Assembly: GCF_016861975.1 (NCBI RefSeq)
Contig: NZ_BOMB01000010.1
Location: 186,001-250,000 of the forward strand
DNA: 64,000 nt
Direction of reading: 5' to 3'
DNA from: Actinocatenispora rupis
GTDB lineage: Bacteria > Actinomycetota > Actinomycetes > Mycobacteriales > Micromonosporaceae
A model generated the notes under the pieces. It was not told where the DNA came from. It saw nothing but the letters and a program-made list of their open reading frames with translations, and did no database searches. A program made the translations under genes and the position numbers. Shown here piece by piece: positions 9,111 through 18,045 of this stretch (positions within the stretch are counted from its first letter, which is position 1; every line of letters begins with the position of its first letter).

Positions 9111-9125
9111 CGCGCGCCCGCCACG
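9022..9125. repeat. Duplicated 32-bp translation-start region (copies 9022-9053 and 9094-9125)
   Basis: Two 32-bp direct copies, 72 bp apart and in frame, differ at two positions only. One of these changes ATG to GTG in the start codon of the TAXI gene. Both encode RRRTAL after the start. Confidence 0.8.
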
Positions 9126-10621
9126 TCCGCCGCCCGCGTACCGGCGGGATCGGCGTCGCCGTGCGGTTTCCCGTCCGGGTCGGGAGTGAGCGGGGCCGGT
9201 GGCGCGGCGAGCATCCGTACCACCGCGTCGACGCCGCGCGGGTGCGCCGCCCGCAGGTCCAGCCCGCCGCCGGACGCGGTGAGCAGCGCGCTGGCGACGG
9301 TCAGGCCGAGACCCGAGCCGGCGATGTTGCGGTCGGTGGGTTCCCGCCAGCGCGGCTCCGCCGCGTGCGCCCGCTGCTCGTCGGACATCCCCGGCCCGTC
9401 GTCGACCACGTGGATCTCCACCCAGCGCTCGTCCACCCGCTCCGCTCGTACCTCGACGTGGGCGTCGTCGCCGGCGAACTTGAGCGCGTTGTCGATGAGC
9501 GCGTCGAGTACCTGGTCGAGGGTGTCGCGGGCGGCGAGGACGGGCAGCGGGGCGGGCGCGGTGACGGTGAGCCCGGCGCCGCCGCGGGACGCGACGCCCT
9601 GCCACGACCGCAACCGGTCGTCCAGTACGGCCGCGGCGTCGACGATCTCGGGCGCCGTCGTGTCGCCGACCGCGAACGCCAGCAGCGCGTCGCAGATCCG
9701 GGACAGCCGGTCCACCTCGTCCAGCGCGAGTACCTGCTCCTCGCCGCCCTCCGGCCGGACGAACGCGGCCAGCGTCTCGACCCGCAGCCGCACCGTGGCC
9801 AGCGGCGTACGCAACTGGTGGCTGGCGTACGAGACGAAGGTGCGTTGCCGGTCGACGAGGTCGCCGAGCCGGTCCGACATGGTGTTGAACGACGTTGCGA
9901 ACTCGCGCAGCTCCGGCGGCCCGGTGGAGGTCGCGACCCGGCGGCGCAGCCGGCCCTGCGCGATCTCCTCGGTGGCGGCCGACAGCGCCCGCAGCGGCCG
10001 TACCAGCCAGCGGGCGAGCCCACGCGCCGCGACCGAGCCGGCCACCAGTACGAGGAGTCCACCCGCGGCGAACAGCCCCCACCAGAGCAGGATCGTCCGG
10101 CGCAGCGGACCGGTCGGCGACACCGTCAGCAGTACCCCGATCACCTCGCCGCCGCTGCCGACCGGCTCGGCGACGACCATCGGACCGGACTGCCACGGCC
10201 ACACCGGGCCGGCCGGCGCGGACCGTTCACCGGACAGCGCCGCGTCGATCGCCGCCCGGTACCGGTCGGTGTCGTCGTCGGGCAGCCCGCTCGACGACAG
10301 CACGCCGACCCCGTCCTGCGACACGAGCACCGCGTGCACCCGGTACAGCCGGTCGTACTCGTCGAGGTCGGTGCGCAGCGCGTACGTCTGGCCGGTGGCG
10401 AGCGCCGGCGCGGCCAGCTCCGCGTACCGTTCGGCGTCGTTCTGGCGGTCGATGAACATGCGTCGCGAGTGGTCCGAGGCGACCACCACGGACAGTGCGA
10501 CGACCAGGACGAGCAGCGCCACCCCGAACAGCGACAGGTACGTGAGGCGCAACCGTTGGGACACCAGCACCTCCGTCCACCACGCCGGCCCGGTGTCCGA
10601 CGCGCCGGGCGGCCCCGTCAT
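9107..10621 (-). CDS. Sensor histidine kinase with extracytoplasmic sensor domain
   Basis: A 504-residue kinase. A transmembrane segment at about residues 30-48, an extracytoplasmic domain of about 125 residues, and a second membrane segment at about 178-200 come first. The HAMP domain spans about 200-255, ending FNTMSDRLGDLVDRQR. His268 in SYASHQLRTPL is the phospho-acceptor; the ATPase domain has DNALKF, VVDDGPGMS and GSGLGLTVAS. Gene order is regulator, kinase, TAXI binding protein, the last overlapping by ATGA. This arrangement recalls systems where a binding protein presents its ligand to the kinase. The likely output is the divergent amino acid permease. Confidence 0.92.
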   Translation of the reverse strand: MTGPPGASDTGPAWWTEVLVSQRLRLTYLSLFGVALLVLVVALSVVVASDHSRRMFIDRQNDAERYAELAAPALATGQTYALRTDLDEYDRLYRVHAVLVSQDGVGVLSSSGLPDDDTDRYRAAIDAALSGERSAPAGPVWPWQSGPMVVAEPVGSGGEVIGVLLTVSPTGPLRRTILLWWGLFAAGGLLVLVAGSVAARGLARWLVRPLRALSAATEEIAQGRLRRRVATSTGPPELREFATSFNTMSDRLGDLVDRQRTFVSYASHQLRTPLATVRLRVETLAAFVRPEGGEEQVLALDEVDRLSRICDALLAFAVGDTTAPEIVDAAAVLDDRLRSWQGVASRGGAGLTVTAPAPLPVLAARDTLDQVLDALIDNALKFAGDDAHVEVRAERVDERWVEIHVVDDGPGMSDEQRAHAAEPRWREPTDRNIAGSGLGLTVASALLTASGGGLDLRAAHPRGVDAVVRMLAAPPAPLTPDPDGKPHGDADPAGTRAADVAGAR

Positions 10622-10636
10622 TCTGCTCGGACGACT

Positions 10637-11311
10637 TTACGAGGCTGTTTCGGCCGCCCCGTCCGCCGGCAGCAGGCGGTACCCGACGCCGCGGCTCGCG
10701 TCGATCCGGACCACGCCGGACAGCTTCGCGCGCAGCCCGGCGACGTGCACCTCCAACGTGCGCGCGCCGCCCGCCCACTGGTACCGCCAGACGTCGGTGA
10801 GCAGCTGCTCGCGCCCCACCACCTCGCCCTGGTGCCGGACCAGCGCCGCCACCAGGTCGAACTCCTTGCGGCTGAGCGTGAGCAGCGTGCCGTCCACGGC
10901 GGCCTCGCGGGCGTCGAGGTCGACGGCGAGCCGGCCGACGCGCAGCACGCCGCCGCGGGGCGGCCGGTGCCGGCGCATCACCGCCTCGATCCGGGCCAGC
11001 AGCTCCGACATCCCGAACGGCTTCACCACGTAGTCGTCCGCACCGGTACGCAGGCCGCGGACCCGGTTCGGTTCCGTGCCGCGGGCGGTGACGGCGATGA
11101 CGGCCGCGCCGGTGCGCTCCTTGAGGGTGCCGCAGATGTCCAGGCCGTCGCCGTCCGGCAGGCCGAGGTCGAGCAGCACGAGGTCGCACGGCGGTGCCGC
11201 GAGCGCCGCCCCGCCGGACCTGACGTGCAGCACCTCGTACCCGGACCGGCGCAGGGAACCGCACAGCGCGTCCGCGAGACGTACGTCGTCCTCGACGACA
11301 AGGATGTCCAT
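10637..11311 (-). CDS. OmpR-family response regulator
   Basis: A 224-residue regulator starting MDILVVEDDVRLADALCG. The phospho-acceptor Asp48 is in LVLLDLGLPDGDG and the receiver Lys in DDYVVKPFGM. The winged helix carries TLSRKEFDLVAALVRHQGE and LEVHVAGLRAKL. It is first in the operon with the kinase and TAXI protein. A direct repeat CTCAAG-N5-CTCAAG (11394-11410) upstream has the 11-bp period expected for an OmpR/PhoB-type dimer. Confidence 0.93.
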   Translation of the reverse strand: MDILVVEDDVRLADALCGSLRRSGYEVLHVRSGGAALAAPPCDLVLLDLGLPDGDGLDICGTLKERTGAAVIAVTARGTEPNRVRGLRTGADDYVVKPFGMSELLARIEAVMRRHRPPRGGVLRVGRLAVDLDAREAAVDGTLLTLSRKEFDLVAALVRHQGEVVGREQLLTDVWRYQWAGGARTLEVHVAGLRAKLSGVVRIDASRGVGYRLLPADGAAETAS

Positions 11312-11393
11312 TTCGGCGCCCTTTACCCCGGACTTCGATGATTCGGTCCGTCGCAGGGTACTCGGACCGTCAACGCCCGATGGGCGCCCTTCT

Positions 11394-11410
11394 CTCAAGT
11401 CTTCCTCAAG
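11394..11410. promoter_or_regulatory. CTCAAG-N5-CTCAAG direct repeat, probable response-regulator site
   Basis: CTCAAGTCTTCCTCAAG: two 6-bp copies, 11 bp start to start, in the 221-bp divergent region between the response regulator and the amino acid permease. OmpR/PhoB regulators bind direct repeats of this period. The position could serve both promoters. Confidence 0.55.
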
Positions 11411-11532
11411 ATCCGCCCCGAACGTGAGCTGGCCCATGGCGGGCCGCCCTACTGTCCCTCCAACCGGACCGGCTCCCGCGCCACTGCCGCGGCGACGGTC
11501 ACCGTCACATGTCACGTACGAAGGACGACCAG

Positions 11533-12996
11533 ATGACTTCGCTGCCCGACACGGCCGCACCACCGGCCGCCCCGCCGGCCGGCCACGCGTTCTCCCACGA
11601 GGAGGCCGGCTACCAGCAGGGGCTGAAGAGCCGGCACATCCAGATGATCGCGGTGGGCGGCGCCATCGGCACCGGCCTGTTCCTCGGTGCCGCGCAGCGG
11701 CTGCACACCGCCGGACCCGCGCTCGCCGTCGTGTACCTGGTGGCCGGCATCTTCGCGTTCTTCGTCATCCGGGCGATGGGCGAGCTGGTCGTGCACCGCC
11801 CGTCGACCGGCTCGTTCGTGTCGTACTCCCGGGAGTTCATGGGGGAGAAGGCCGCCTTCTTCGCCGGCTGGATGTACTTCCTGAACTGGTCGACGAGCGG
11901 CATCGCCGACGTCACCGCCGCCGCCATCTACGTCAAGTACTTCTGGCCGGACACGCCGCAGTGGCTGCCGGCGCTCGTCGCGCTCGCCGTCGTCCTGGTC
12001 GTGAACCTGGTGTCGGTGAAGCTGTTCGGCGAGATGGAGTTCTGGTTCGCGCTGGTCAAGGTACTGGCGATCGTCGGGTTCCTGATCGTCGGCATCGTCG
12101 TGCTGATCAGCCGGCACCAGGTCGACGGCCACACCACCGGCCCGAGCCTGATCTTCAACCACGGCGGCTTCTTCCCGATGGGCGTGCTCGCCGCGCTGAC
12201 GATCCTGCAGGGCGTCGTCTTCGCGTACGCCGGGATCGAGATGGTCGGCGTGACCGCCGGCGAGGCGAAGGACCCGCGCAAGGCCGTGCCGAAGGCGATC
12301 AACTCGATCGGCTGGCGGATCGCGATCTTCTACATCGGTTCGGTACTGCTGCTCGTCATGCTGCTGCCCTACACCGTGTACTCGCCCGGGACGAGCCCGT
12401 TCGTGACGTTCCTGTCGAAGCTCGGGGTGCCCGGCGCCGGCGGCATCATGGACCTCGTCATCCTCACCGCCGCGCTGTCCAGCGTGAACTCCGGCCTGTA
12501 CTCCACCGGCCGCATCCTCAAGTCGCTGTCCGCCGCCGGTTCGGCGCCGAAGTTCGTCGGGCGGATCAGCCGCCGGGGCGTGCCGTACGGCGGGATCCTG
12601 CTCACCGCGGCGATCTACCTCATCGGCATCGTGCTGAACCTGGTCGTGCCGGACGACGCGTTCGAGATCGCGCTGGAGTTCTCCGCGGTGGGCATCATCG
12701 CGATGTGGTCGATGATCATGATCGCGCACCTCGCCATGCAGCGGAAGGCGAAGCGCGGCGAGCTGCAACGGCCCAGCTACCGGCTGCCCGGCGCGCCGTA
12801 CACGAACTACATCACCATCGCGTTCCTCGTCGCGGTACTCGGGCTGAGCCTGTTCAACGGGCTCGCCGGGAAGATCCTCATCTTCTCCCTGCCCGGCATC
12901 GCGCTGCTCGTGGTGGGCGGCTGGTTCGCCGTACGCGGTCGGGTCAAGCGGATCGCCGCCGAACGCGCCGCCGCGCAGCCCACCCCGACCACCTGA
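11533..12996 (+). CDS. Amino acid permease (APC superfamily, AAT family)
   Basis: A 487-residue, 12-segment transporter. GLKSRHIQMIAVGGAIGTGLF is the family signature in helix 1, with the unwound GGAIGTG substrate site; VFAYAGIEMVGVTAGEAKDP marks helices 6-7. It resembles AnsP/CycA/LysP-type proton symporters; the exact amino acid cannot be read. The ATG at 11533 is chosen because AAGGAC lies 7 bases before it, while the ATG at 11509 has no ribosome binding site. Divergence from a TAXI-linked two-component system suggests induction by an external amino acid or dicarboxylate. A strong hairpin follows. Confidence 0.9.
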   Translation: MTSLPDTAAPPAAPPAGHAFSHEEAGYQQGLKSRHIQMIAVGGAIGTGLFLGAAQRLHTAGPALAVVYLVAGIFAFFVIRAMGELVVHRPSTGSFVSYSREFMGEKAAFFAGWMYFLNWSTSGIADVTAAAIYVKYFWPDTPQWLPALVALAVVLVVNLVSVKLFGEMEFWFALVKVLAIVGFLIVGIVVLISRHQVDGHTTGPSLIFNHGGFFPMGVLAALTILQGVVFAYAGIEMVGVTAGEAKDPRKAVPKAINSIGWRIAIFYIGSVLLLVMLLPYTVYSPGTSPFVTFLSKLGVPGAGGIMDLVILTAALSSVNSGLYSTGRILKSLSAAGSAPKFVGRISRRGVPYGGILLTAAIYLIGIVLNLVVPDDAFEIALEFSAVGIIAMWSMIMIAHLAMQRKAKRGELQRPSYRLPGAPYTNYITIAFLVAVLGLSLFNGLAGKILIFSLPGIALLVVGGWFAVRGRVKRIAAERAAAQPTPTT

Positions 12997-13021
12997 CCCG
13001 ATTCGCACCTCCCGAGGAAAG

Positions 13022-13057
13022 GGCGGGGGCCGGCGTGGGGTTGCGCCGGTCCCCGCC
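13022..13057 (+). terminator. Rho-independent-type hairpin after the permease
   Basis: A 14-bp stem (left arm 13022-13035, right arm 13044-13057) with one G-T wobble and an 8-base loop, 25 bp after the permease stop. There is no U-tract, as is usual for high-GC actinomycetes. Confidence 0.7.
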
Positions 13058-13173
13058 GCACGTCCGGGCCGGGTTCGCGGGCCGCACGTCCGGGCCGCCG
13101 CGGCGGTGCCGTGCCAGGCTGGGGGAGTACGGGCGGTGCGGCGCCGCCCGCTGGTACTGCGGTGGTGGGGCGG

Positions 13174-14235
13174 ATGCGCGTCGGTGTCGTCAGCTGCGGC
13201 ACGATCAGCGGGATCTACCTGGCGAACCTCGCCCGGTTCCCCGGCACGGACGTCGTCGCGTGCGCGGACCTGCGACCCGAGCGGGCACGCGCCGCCGCCG
13301 AGCGGTACCCGGGGGTGCGTGCCGTGCCGGTGGCCGACCTGCTCGCCGCGCCGGACGTCGAGCTGGTGGTGAACCTGACGCTGCCCGACGCGCACGTACC
13401 GGTGAGCCTGGCGGCGGTCGAGGCCGGCAAGCACGTGTACACGGAGAAGCCGCTCGCGACGGGAACCGCCGACGGGGCGCGGCTGCTGGAGGCCGCCCGC
13501 GAGCGCGGGGTACGGGTCGGCTCGGCGCCGGACACGTTCCTCGGCGCCGGCGTGCAGACCTGCCGCGCGCTGCTGGACGACGGTGCCGTCGGCGTACCGG
13601 TGGGGGCGACCGCGACGCTGCTGTGCCCGGGACACGAGAGCTGGCACCCCGCCCCGGACTTCTACTACCAGCCCGGCGCCGGCCCGCTGTTCGACATGGG
13701 CCCCTACTACCTGACCGCGCTCGTCGACCTGCTCGGCCCCGTCACCCGCGTCGCCGGTACGGCCCGCGCCACGTTCGGCGAGCGCGTCGCCGCCGACGGC
13801 CACGTCATCCCCGTCCACGTACCGACGCACGTCGGCGCGCTGCTGGAGTTCGCCTCCGGCGCCGTCGCCACCGTCGTGCTCAGCTTCGACGTGGCGGCCA
13901 CCGCGATCCCGTACCGGATCGAGCTGTACGGCGCGACCGGCACGCTCACGCTCGGCGACCCGAACGCCTTCGGCGGCCCGGTACGGCTCGGCCGGCGCGA
14001 CGGGTGGACCGACGTGACCGTGCCCGACCGGTACGCCGGGAACGAGCGCGGCCTCGGCGTCGCCGAGATGGTCGAGGCGATCGACGCCGGCCGGCCGCAC
14101 CGGGCGAGCGGTGCGCTGGCGCTGCACGTGGTCGCGGTGCTGGAGACGATCCTGACCGCCGCCCGCGCCGGTACCTGGGTGGACGTGGAGCCGGCGGGCG
14201 AGCGCCCCGCCGCCTTCCCCGGCCTCACCGCCTGA
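13174..14235 (+). CDS. Gfo/Idh/MocA-family oxidoreductase
   Basis: A 353-residue NAD(P)-dependent enzyme. The N-terminal Rossmann fold starts MRVGVVSCGTISGIYLANLAR and includes ACADLRPERA. The catalytic EKPLATG motif (Lys of EKP) is near residue 95. The C-terminal alpha/beta domain includes FDMGPYYLTALVDLLGPV, where the usual catalytic His region reads MGPYYLTAL, as in many sugar dehydrogenases. Typical substrates are inositols or pyranose sugars; none is indicated here. The ATG at 13174 follows GGTGGGGCGG. It may be co-transcribed with the monooxygenase 61 bp downstream. Confidence 0.88.
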   Translation: MRVGVVSCGTISGIYLANLARFPGTDVVACADLRPERARAAAERYPGVRAVPVADLLAAPDVELVVNLTLPDAHVPVSLAAVEAGKHVYTEKPLATGTADGARLLEAARERGVRVGSAPDTFLGAGVQTCRALLDDGAVGVPVGATATLLCPGHESWHPAPDFYYQPGAGPLFDMGPYYLTALVDLLGPVTRVAGTARATFGERVAADGHVIPVHVPTHVGALLEFASGAVATVVLSFDVAATAIPYRIELYGATGTLTLGDPNAFGGPVRLGRRDGWTDVTVPDRYAGNERGLGVAEMVEAIDAGRPHRASGALALHVVAVLETILTAARAGTWVDVEPAGERPAAFPGLTA

Positions 14236-14296
14236 GCGGCGCGTACCGGCCGCCGGGTGGCAGCGGACGGGCGGGCGGAACGGTAGCGTCGGCACG

Positions 14297-15859
14297 GTGC
14301 TGCCCGTGGTGATCGTGGGTGCGGGGCCGACCGGGCTGGTGGCCGCGACGCTGCTCGCCCGGTACGGCGTGCCCTGCCAGGTGTTGGAGCGTTTCCCGGC
14401 GCCGTACCCGTGGCCGCGGGCGGTGCACCTGGACGACGAGGTGTACCGGGTGCTGGCCGGGATCGGCATGGGCGCGGCGTTCGGCGCGATCTCGCGGCCG
14501 GGTCGCGGGTTGCGGCTGCTGGATCCGCGGCGGCGGGTGCTGGCGGAGTTCGCGCGCGGCGCCGGGCCGCACGGCTTTCCCGAGGCGAACATGTTCGACC
14601 AGCCGGCCCTGGAGGCGGTACTGCGGGCCCACCTCGCCCGCCACCCGGCCGCCGTCGTACGCGACGGGGTCGAGGTGGTGGGGCTCGCGCCGGCCGCCGA
14701 CCGGGTGGTGCTGACGGTCGCCGAGGACGGCCGCCACCACACCGTCACCGCCGGGTACGTGCTCGGCTGCGACGGTGCACGCAGCGCCACGCGTACCGCG
14801 ATCGGTTCCGTACCAAGGGATCTGGGGTTCGCGCAACGCTGGCTGGTGGTCGACGTGGACACCGGTGCCGACCTCGGCCAGTGGGACGGCGTCGACCAGG
14901 TCTGCGATCCGGCGCGCGCCGCGACGTTCATGCGCACCGGCGCGCGGCGGTACCGGTTCGAGTTCCGGCTGGCGCCCGACGAGACGGCCGACGACTTCCG
15001 CTCCCCGGTACGGCTCGGCCCGCTCCTCGCCCCCTGGACCGGGAGTACGCCCCAGGCGGAGCTGACGCTCGTCCGCGTCGCGGAGTACACGTTCCGGGCG
15101 CAGGTGGCGGACCGGTGGCGGGCCGGGCGGGTGTTCCTGGCGGGCGACGCGGCGCACCTGACGCCGCCGTTCATCGGGCAGGGTCTCGGCGCGGGGATCC
15201 GGGACGCGGCGAACCTGGCCTGGAAGCTCGCCGGCGTCCTGCACGGCACCCTGCCCGCCCGGCTGCTCGACACCTACCAGCCCGAACGCGAGCGCCACGT
15301 GCGCGCGCTGATCCGGGAGGCGAAGCTCGCCGGCGCGCTGATGACCGCCGGCGGCCGGGCGGGCGACCTGGCGCGGCGGTTCGTGGCGCCGCGGCTGCGG
15401 CTGCTGCCCGCGGTACGCCAGCACGCCGCCGCCAGCCGTACGCCCGCGCTGCGCGGCTCCCCGCTGGTGGTCCGGCCGCCGCTGGGTCGTACGCTCGCCG
15501 GCACGCTCTGCCCCAACGCGCCGCTGCCCGACGGCCGCCGCTTCGACGACCTCGCCGCCGGCCGCTTCGCCCTCGTCACCCTCCCCGACCCGCCACCCGC
15601 CGTCGTTTCCCCGGCCGCCGCAACGCCCGACGCCTCGCCCGCCGGCGTCCCGGGAGCCGACGGTGCGGTGGCGCTCCTGCCGCCGCCGGATCCGCGGGGC
15701 GTGGTGCGGGTCGTCGCCGAGCCCGGCACCGTCCTGTACCGCTGGCTGCGTGCCGGGCACGCCCGCGCCGCCGTCGTACGCCCGGACGGCACGGTGCTGC
15801 GGGCGGACCGGGACGTGCGCGCCGCGTACGCGGGGCTGGCCCGGATCGCCGTCCGTTGA
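14297..15859 (+). CDS. FAD-dependent aromatic monooxygenase (PheA/MhpA-like)
   Basis: A 520-residue class A flavoprotein hydroxylase. GTG start; VVIVGAGPTGLVAATLLARYG is the FAD-binding Rossmann motif, GCDGARSATR the DG motif and FLAGDAAHLTPPFIGQGLGAG the GD motif that binds the flavin ribityl chain. A C-terminal thioredoxin-like domain (about 380-520) is typical of phenol and 3-(3-hydroxyphenyl)propionate hydroxylases. The substrate is unknown. The coding region is compact with no truncation. Confidence 0.88.
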   Translation: MLPVVIVGAGPTGLVAATLLARYGVPCQVLERFPAPYPWPRAVHLDDEVYRVLAGIGMGAAFGAISRPGRGLRLLDPRRRVLAEFARGAGPHGFPEANMFDQPALEAVLRAHLARHPAAVVRDGVEVVGLAPAADRVVLTVAEDGRHHTVTAGYVLGCDGARSATRTAIGSVPRDLGFAQRWLVVDVDTGADLGQWDGVDQVCDPARAATFMRTGARRYRFEFRLAPDETADDFRSPVRLGPLLAPWTGSTPQAELTLVRVAEYTFRAQVADRWRAGRVFLAGDAAHLTPPFIGQGLGAGIRDAANLAWKLAGVLHGTLPARLLDTYQPERERHVRALIREAKLAGALMTAGGRAGDLARRFVAPRLRLLPAVRQHAAASRTPALRGSPLVVRPPLGRTLAGTLCPNAPLPDGRRFDDLAAGRFALVTLPDPPPAVVSPAAATPDASPAGVPGADGAVALLPPPDPRGVVRVVAEPGTVLYRWLRAGHARAAVVRPDGTVLRADRDVRAAYAGLARIAVR

Positions 15860-15865
15860 GCCGGA

Positions 15866-16246
15866 TCAGCGCGGTACCAACCGGATCGTGGCGGCGCGGG
15901 CCTGCGGGCTGAGGACGCTGGCGACGATGTCCGCCGGGTAGCTGGCGTACTTCCTGCGGTACGCGGCGTCGATCCGGGACGTGGTGTCACGGTCCGGGCC
16001 GGCGTCGGAGAAGTCGACGTCGCGGTCAACGCCGCCGGCGTGGATGCGGCCGGCGTGCCGGGACCGTGCCCCGCGGTACCAGGGGCCGTCGGGGCCCCGG
16101 ACGGAGCGCACGTACAGCTCGTCGCGGTCGCGGACGACCCACATGGTCACCGGGTCGCGCAGCGTACCGTCGGGGCGGAGCGATTCGAGGTCGAGTTCGA
16201 CGGCGGCGCCGATCCGGTCGAGTTCGTCGCTGCTCCAGGTGGCCAT
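15866..16246 (-). CDS. DUF2255 family protein
   Basis: A 126-residue protein opening with MATWSSDELDRIGAAVELDL, then VTMWVVRDRDELYVRSVRG and WYRGA, the pattern of DUF2255. These are small FMN-reductase/PNPOx-split-barrel-like proteins of unknown role. AGGGGCG precedes the ATG by about 8 bases. It lies directly downstream of the TetR gene on the same strand, so it may be the TetR target. Its stop is 7 bp from that of the convergent monooxygenase. Confidence 0.78.
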   Translation of the reverse strand: MATWSSDELDRIGAAVELDLESLRPDGTLRDPVTMWVVRDRDELYVRSVRGPDGPWYRGARSRHAGRIHAGGVDRDVDFSDAGPDRDTTSRIDAAYRRKYASYPADIVASVLSPQARAATIRLVPR

Positions 16247-16317
16247 CGCGGACGCCCCTCTCGTCCACCCCACCGTACGGGCGCGGCGCCGGGACGTACG
16301 GCGGAATCGGCGGGCGG

Positions 16318-16956
16318 TCAGTCGGCGGTGACGTCGAGGCCGAGGTGCCGGGCCAGCGCGGCGACCTGGTCGGCGTAGTGCCGGACGAACTCGGGGGACC
16401 GTGGGTCGGCGTCGCACACGCCCGCCACGACGTGCGGCAGCGTGGTGGTGGCCATCGCGGCGGACATCAGCATCACCAGGACGCAGGCCGGGTCGAGGTC
16501 GGCGGGCAGGCGGCCGGCGGCCTGCGCGGCGCGGATCGGCTCGACCGCGCCGGACAGCGACCGGGAGCGGCCGTCGTGGTCCGGGTCCGACCCCGGCCCC
16601 GTGTACTCCAGCCCGCTCCAGGCCAGCAGCCGCACCCCGTCGGGGTTCTCGACCGCCTCCATCGCGTACCGCCGGACCTGCTCGGGCAGCGGCGAGCCCG
16701 GGTCGACCAGCTCGGCCTGCCGCTCCCGCCACCGGTCGGAGATGGCGCGGTAGAGCCCTTCCTTGCCGTCGAAGTAGTACGAGATGAGCTGCTGGTTGAC
16801 GCCGGCCCGGGTGGCGATGGCGGCGATCCGGGCCCCCGCGTACCCGTGCGCGGCGAACTCGGCGACCGCCGCGTCGACGATCGCCCGACGGGTACGCTCC
16901 GGGTCGCGTTGCCGCTCCTGCGGGGACGGGGACCGGCGCGCCTTGGACGGGGACAT
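16318..16956 (-). CDS. TetR/AcrR-family transcriptional regulator
   Basis: A 212-residue repressor. The N-terminal helix-turn-helix (about residues 18-65) reads RRAIVDAAVAEFAAHGYAG ... IAAIATRAGVNQQLISYYF. The C-terminal ligand domain has a long helix set with SGLEYTG and LMLMSAAMATTTLPHV. It sits between a methyltransferase gene and DUF2255, all on the minus strand. A 9-bp inverted repeat upstream (16972-17013) may be its operator or a terminator for the preceding gene. Confidence 0.9.
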   Translation of the reverse strand: MSPSKARRSPSPQERQRDPERTRRAIVDAAVAEFAAHGYAGARIAAIATRAGVNQQLISYYFDGKEGLYRAISDRWRERQAELVDPGSPLPEQVRRYAMEAVENPDGVRLLAWSGLEYTGPGSDPDHDGRSRSLSGAVEPIRAAQAAGRLPADLDPACVLVMLMSAAMATTTLPHVVAGVCDADPRSPEFVRHYADQVAALARHLGLDVTAD

Positions 16957-16971
16957 GCCGCGAGCATACCG

Positions 16972-17013
16972 CCGGGTGACCGTGGCAACCGTACGCAGGA
17001 CTCAGTCACCCGG
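16972..17013. promoter_or_regulatory. CCGGGTGAC-N24-GTCACCCGG inverted repeat
   Basis: Perfect 9-bp arms in the 61-bp gap between the methyltransferase stop and the TetR start. The 24-base spacer is long for a TetR operator and long for a terminator loop, so the role is open. Confidence 0.4.
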
Positions 17014-17017
17014 CCGG

Positions 17018-17875
17018 TCAGGAGCGGACGGCGAAGTAGACCGTCTGGGCGTCGAGCAGGAACAGGTCGGGACGGCGGTGCAGGCCGGCCGGGTCGTCCG
17101 GGTCGAGGAGCCGGTCGAGCGCGGCGAGGTCGTCGGCGGCCAGGTGGTCGGCGCCGCCGTCGCGTTCCCGCTGCATCGTGGTCGCCAGATGCTCCCGTAC
17201 GGCGGGGGTCACGGGCGCCGGCAGGTCGAGCAGGAACGTCCGCGCGGTCGGGGTGAGGCCGGCCGCGGCGAGCAGCGCCGGCCAGTCCTCGGTCTCCTGC
17301 CGCGAACCGGGCAGGGAGGCGCGCATCGCCGCGAACCACTCCTCGTTCGCCGCGGTGATGCGGGACTGGAGGCCGGGGCGGCCGAAGCCGATGTCGCGCG
17401 GCAGCCACCGGGCCGGCAGTCCGCCCTCCAGCAGCACGAGCACCCCGCCGGGGGCCAGGGTGCGCGCGGCGGCGGCGAGCGCGGCCCGCTGGTCGCCCAC
17501 GTGGTGCAGCGACTGGCCGAGCCACATCACGTCGACGTCGGCCAGCTCGGCGAAGGCGTCCGGCAGCGTGCCCAGCACCGTACGCAGCCGTACGTCCCGT
17601 TCGGCGGCCCGGTGTGCGGCCCGTTCGAGCAGGGCCGGCGCGCTGTCCAGCGCCACCACCTCCGCCTCCGGGTACGCCGCGGCGAGGCGCAGGCTGACCA
17701 CGCCGGGGCCGCTGCCCGCGTCGACGATCCGGGCGGGCCGGGGCGCGAAACCGCGCGCGGCGGCGACGATCTGCTCGTACATCGGGGCGTAGATCTCGCC
17801 GCGGCGTTCGATGGTCTCGCCCATGCTGTTCCAGTCGAGGTCGCCGCCGTGGTCGTGGTGGTGGTGGCCGCTCAT
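17018..17875 (-). CDS. SAM-dependent class I methyltransferase
   Basis: A 285-residue enzyme with a His-rich N-terminus (MSGHHHHDHGG) that could bind metal. IVDAGSGPGVVSLRLAAAYPEA is motif I for SAM binding, VVALDSAP motif II and LHHVGDQRAALAAAARTLAPGG the later motifs. It belongs to the Methyltransf_25/12 type; the substrate is unknown. It is divergent from the large binding lipoprotein and may be co-transcribed with the downstream TetR gene. Confidence 0.87.
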   Translation of the reverse strand: MSGHHHHDHGGDLDWNSMGETIERRGEIYAPMYEQIVAAARGFAPRPARIVDAGSGPGVVSLRLAAAYPEAEVVALDSAPALLERAAHRAAERDVRLRTVLGTLPDAFAELADVDVMWLGQSLHHVGDQRAALAAAARTLAPGGVLVLLEGGLPARWLPRDIGFGRPGLQSRITAANEEWFAAMRASLPGSRQETEDWPALLAAAGLTPTARTFLLDLPAPVTPAVREHLATTMQRERDGGADHLAADDLAALDRLLDPDDPAGLHRRPDLFLLDAQTVYFAVRS

Positions 17876-17984
17876 GCGGGTGTCCTTCCGTCAGTCGTCG
17901 GTACGAGGGTGCGGCGGTTGCGGGCCGGTGGACAAGTTTCGTTGCCGGTCCGGCAAACGCCGCCCCGGTGCACCCGATCTCATT

Positions 17985-17997
17985 GTCCACAGTGGAC
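17985..17997. repeat. Palindromic element copy (GTCCACAGTGGAC)
   Basis: A perfect 6+1+6 palindrome in the 319-bp divergent region between the methyltransferase and the binding lipoprotein. Apart from this and the GGCAA/TTGCC repeat, the gap shows nothing gene-like. Confidence 0.6.
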
Positions 17998-18045
17998 GGA
18001 TCGGTGCCGGAGGATTAGCGGTAGGGGTCGCGAGGGTTAGGGCAA

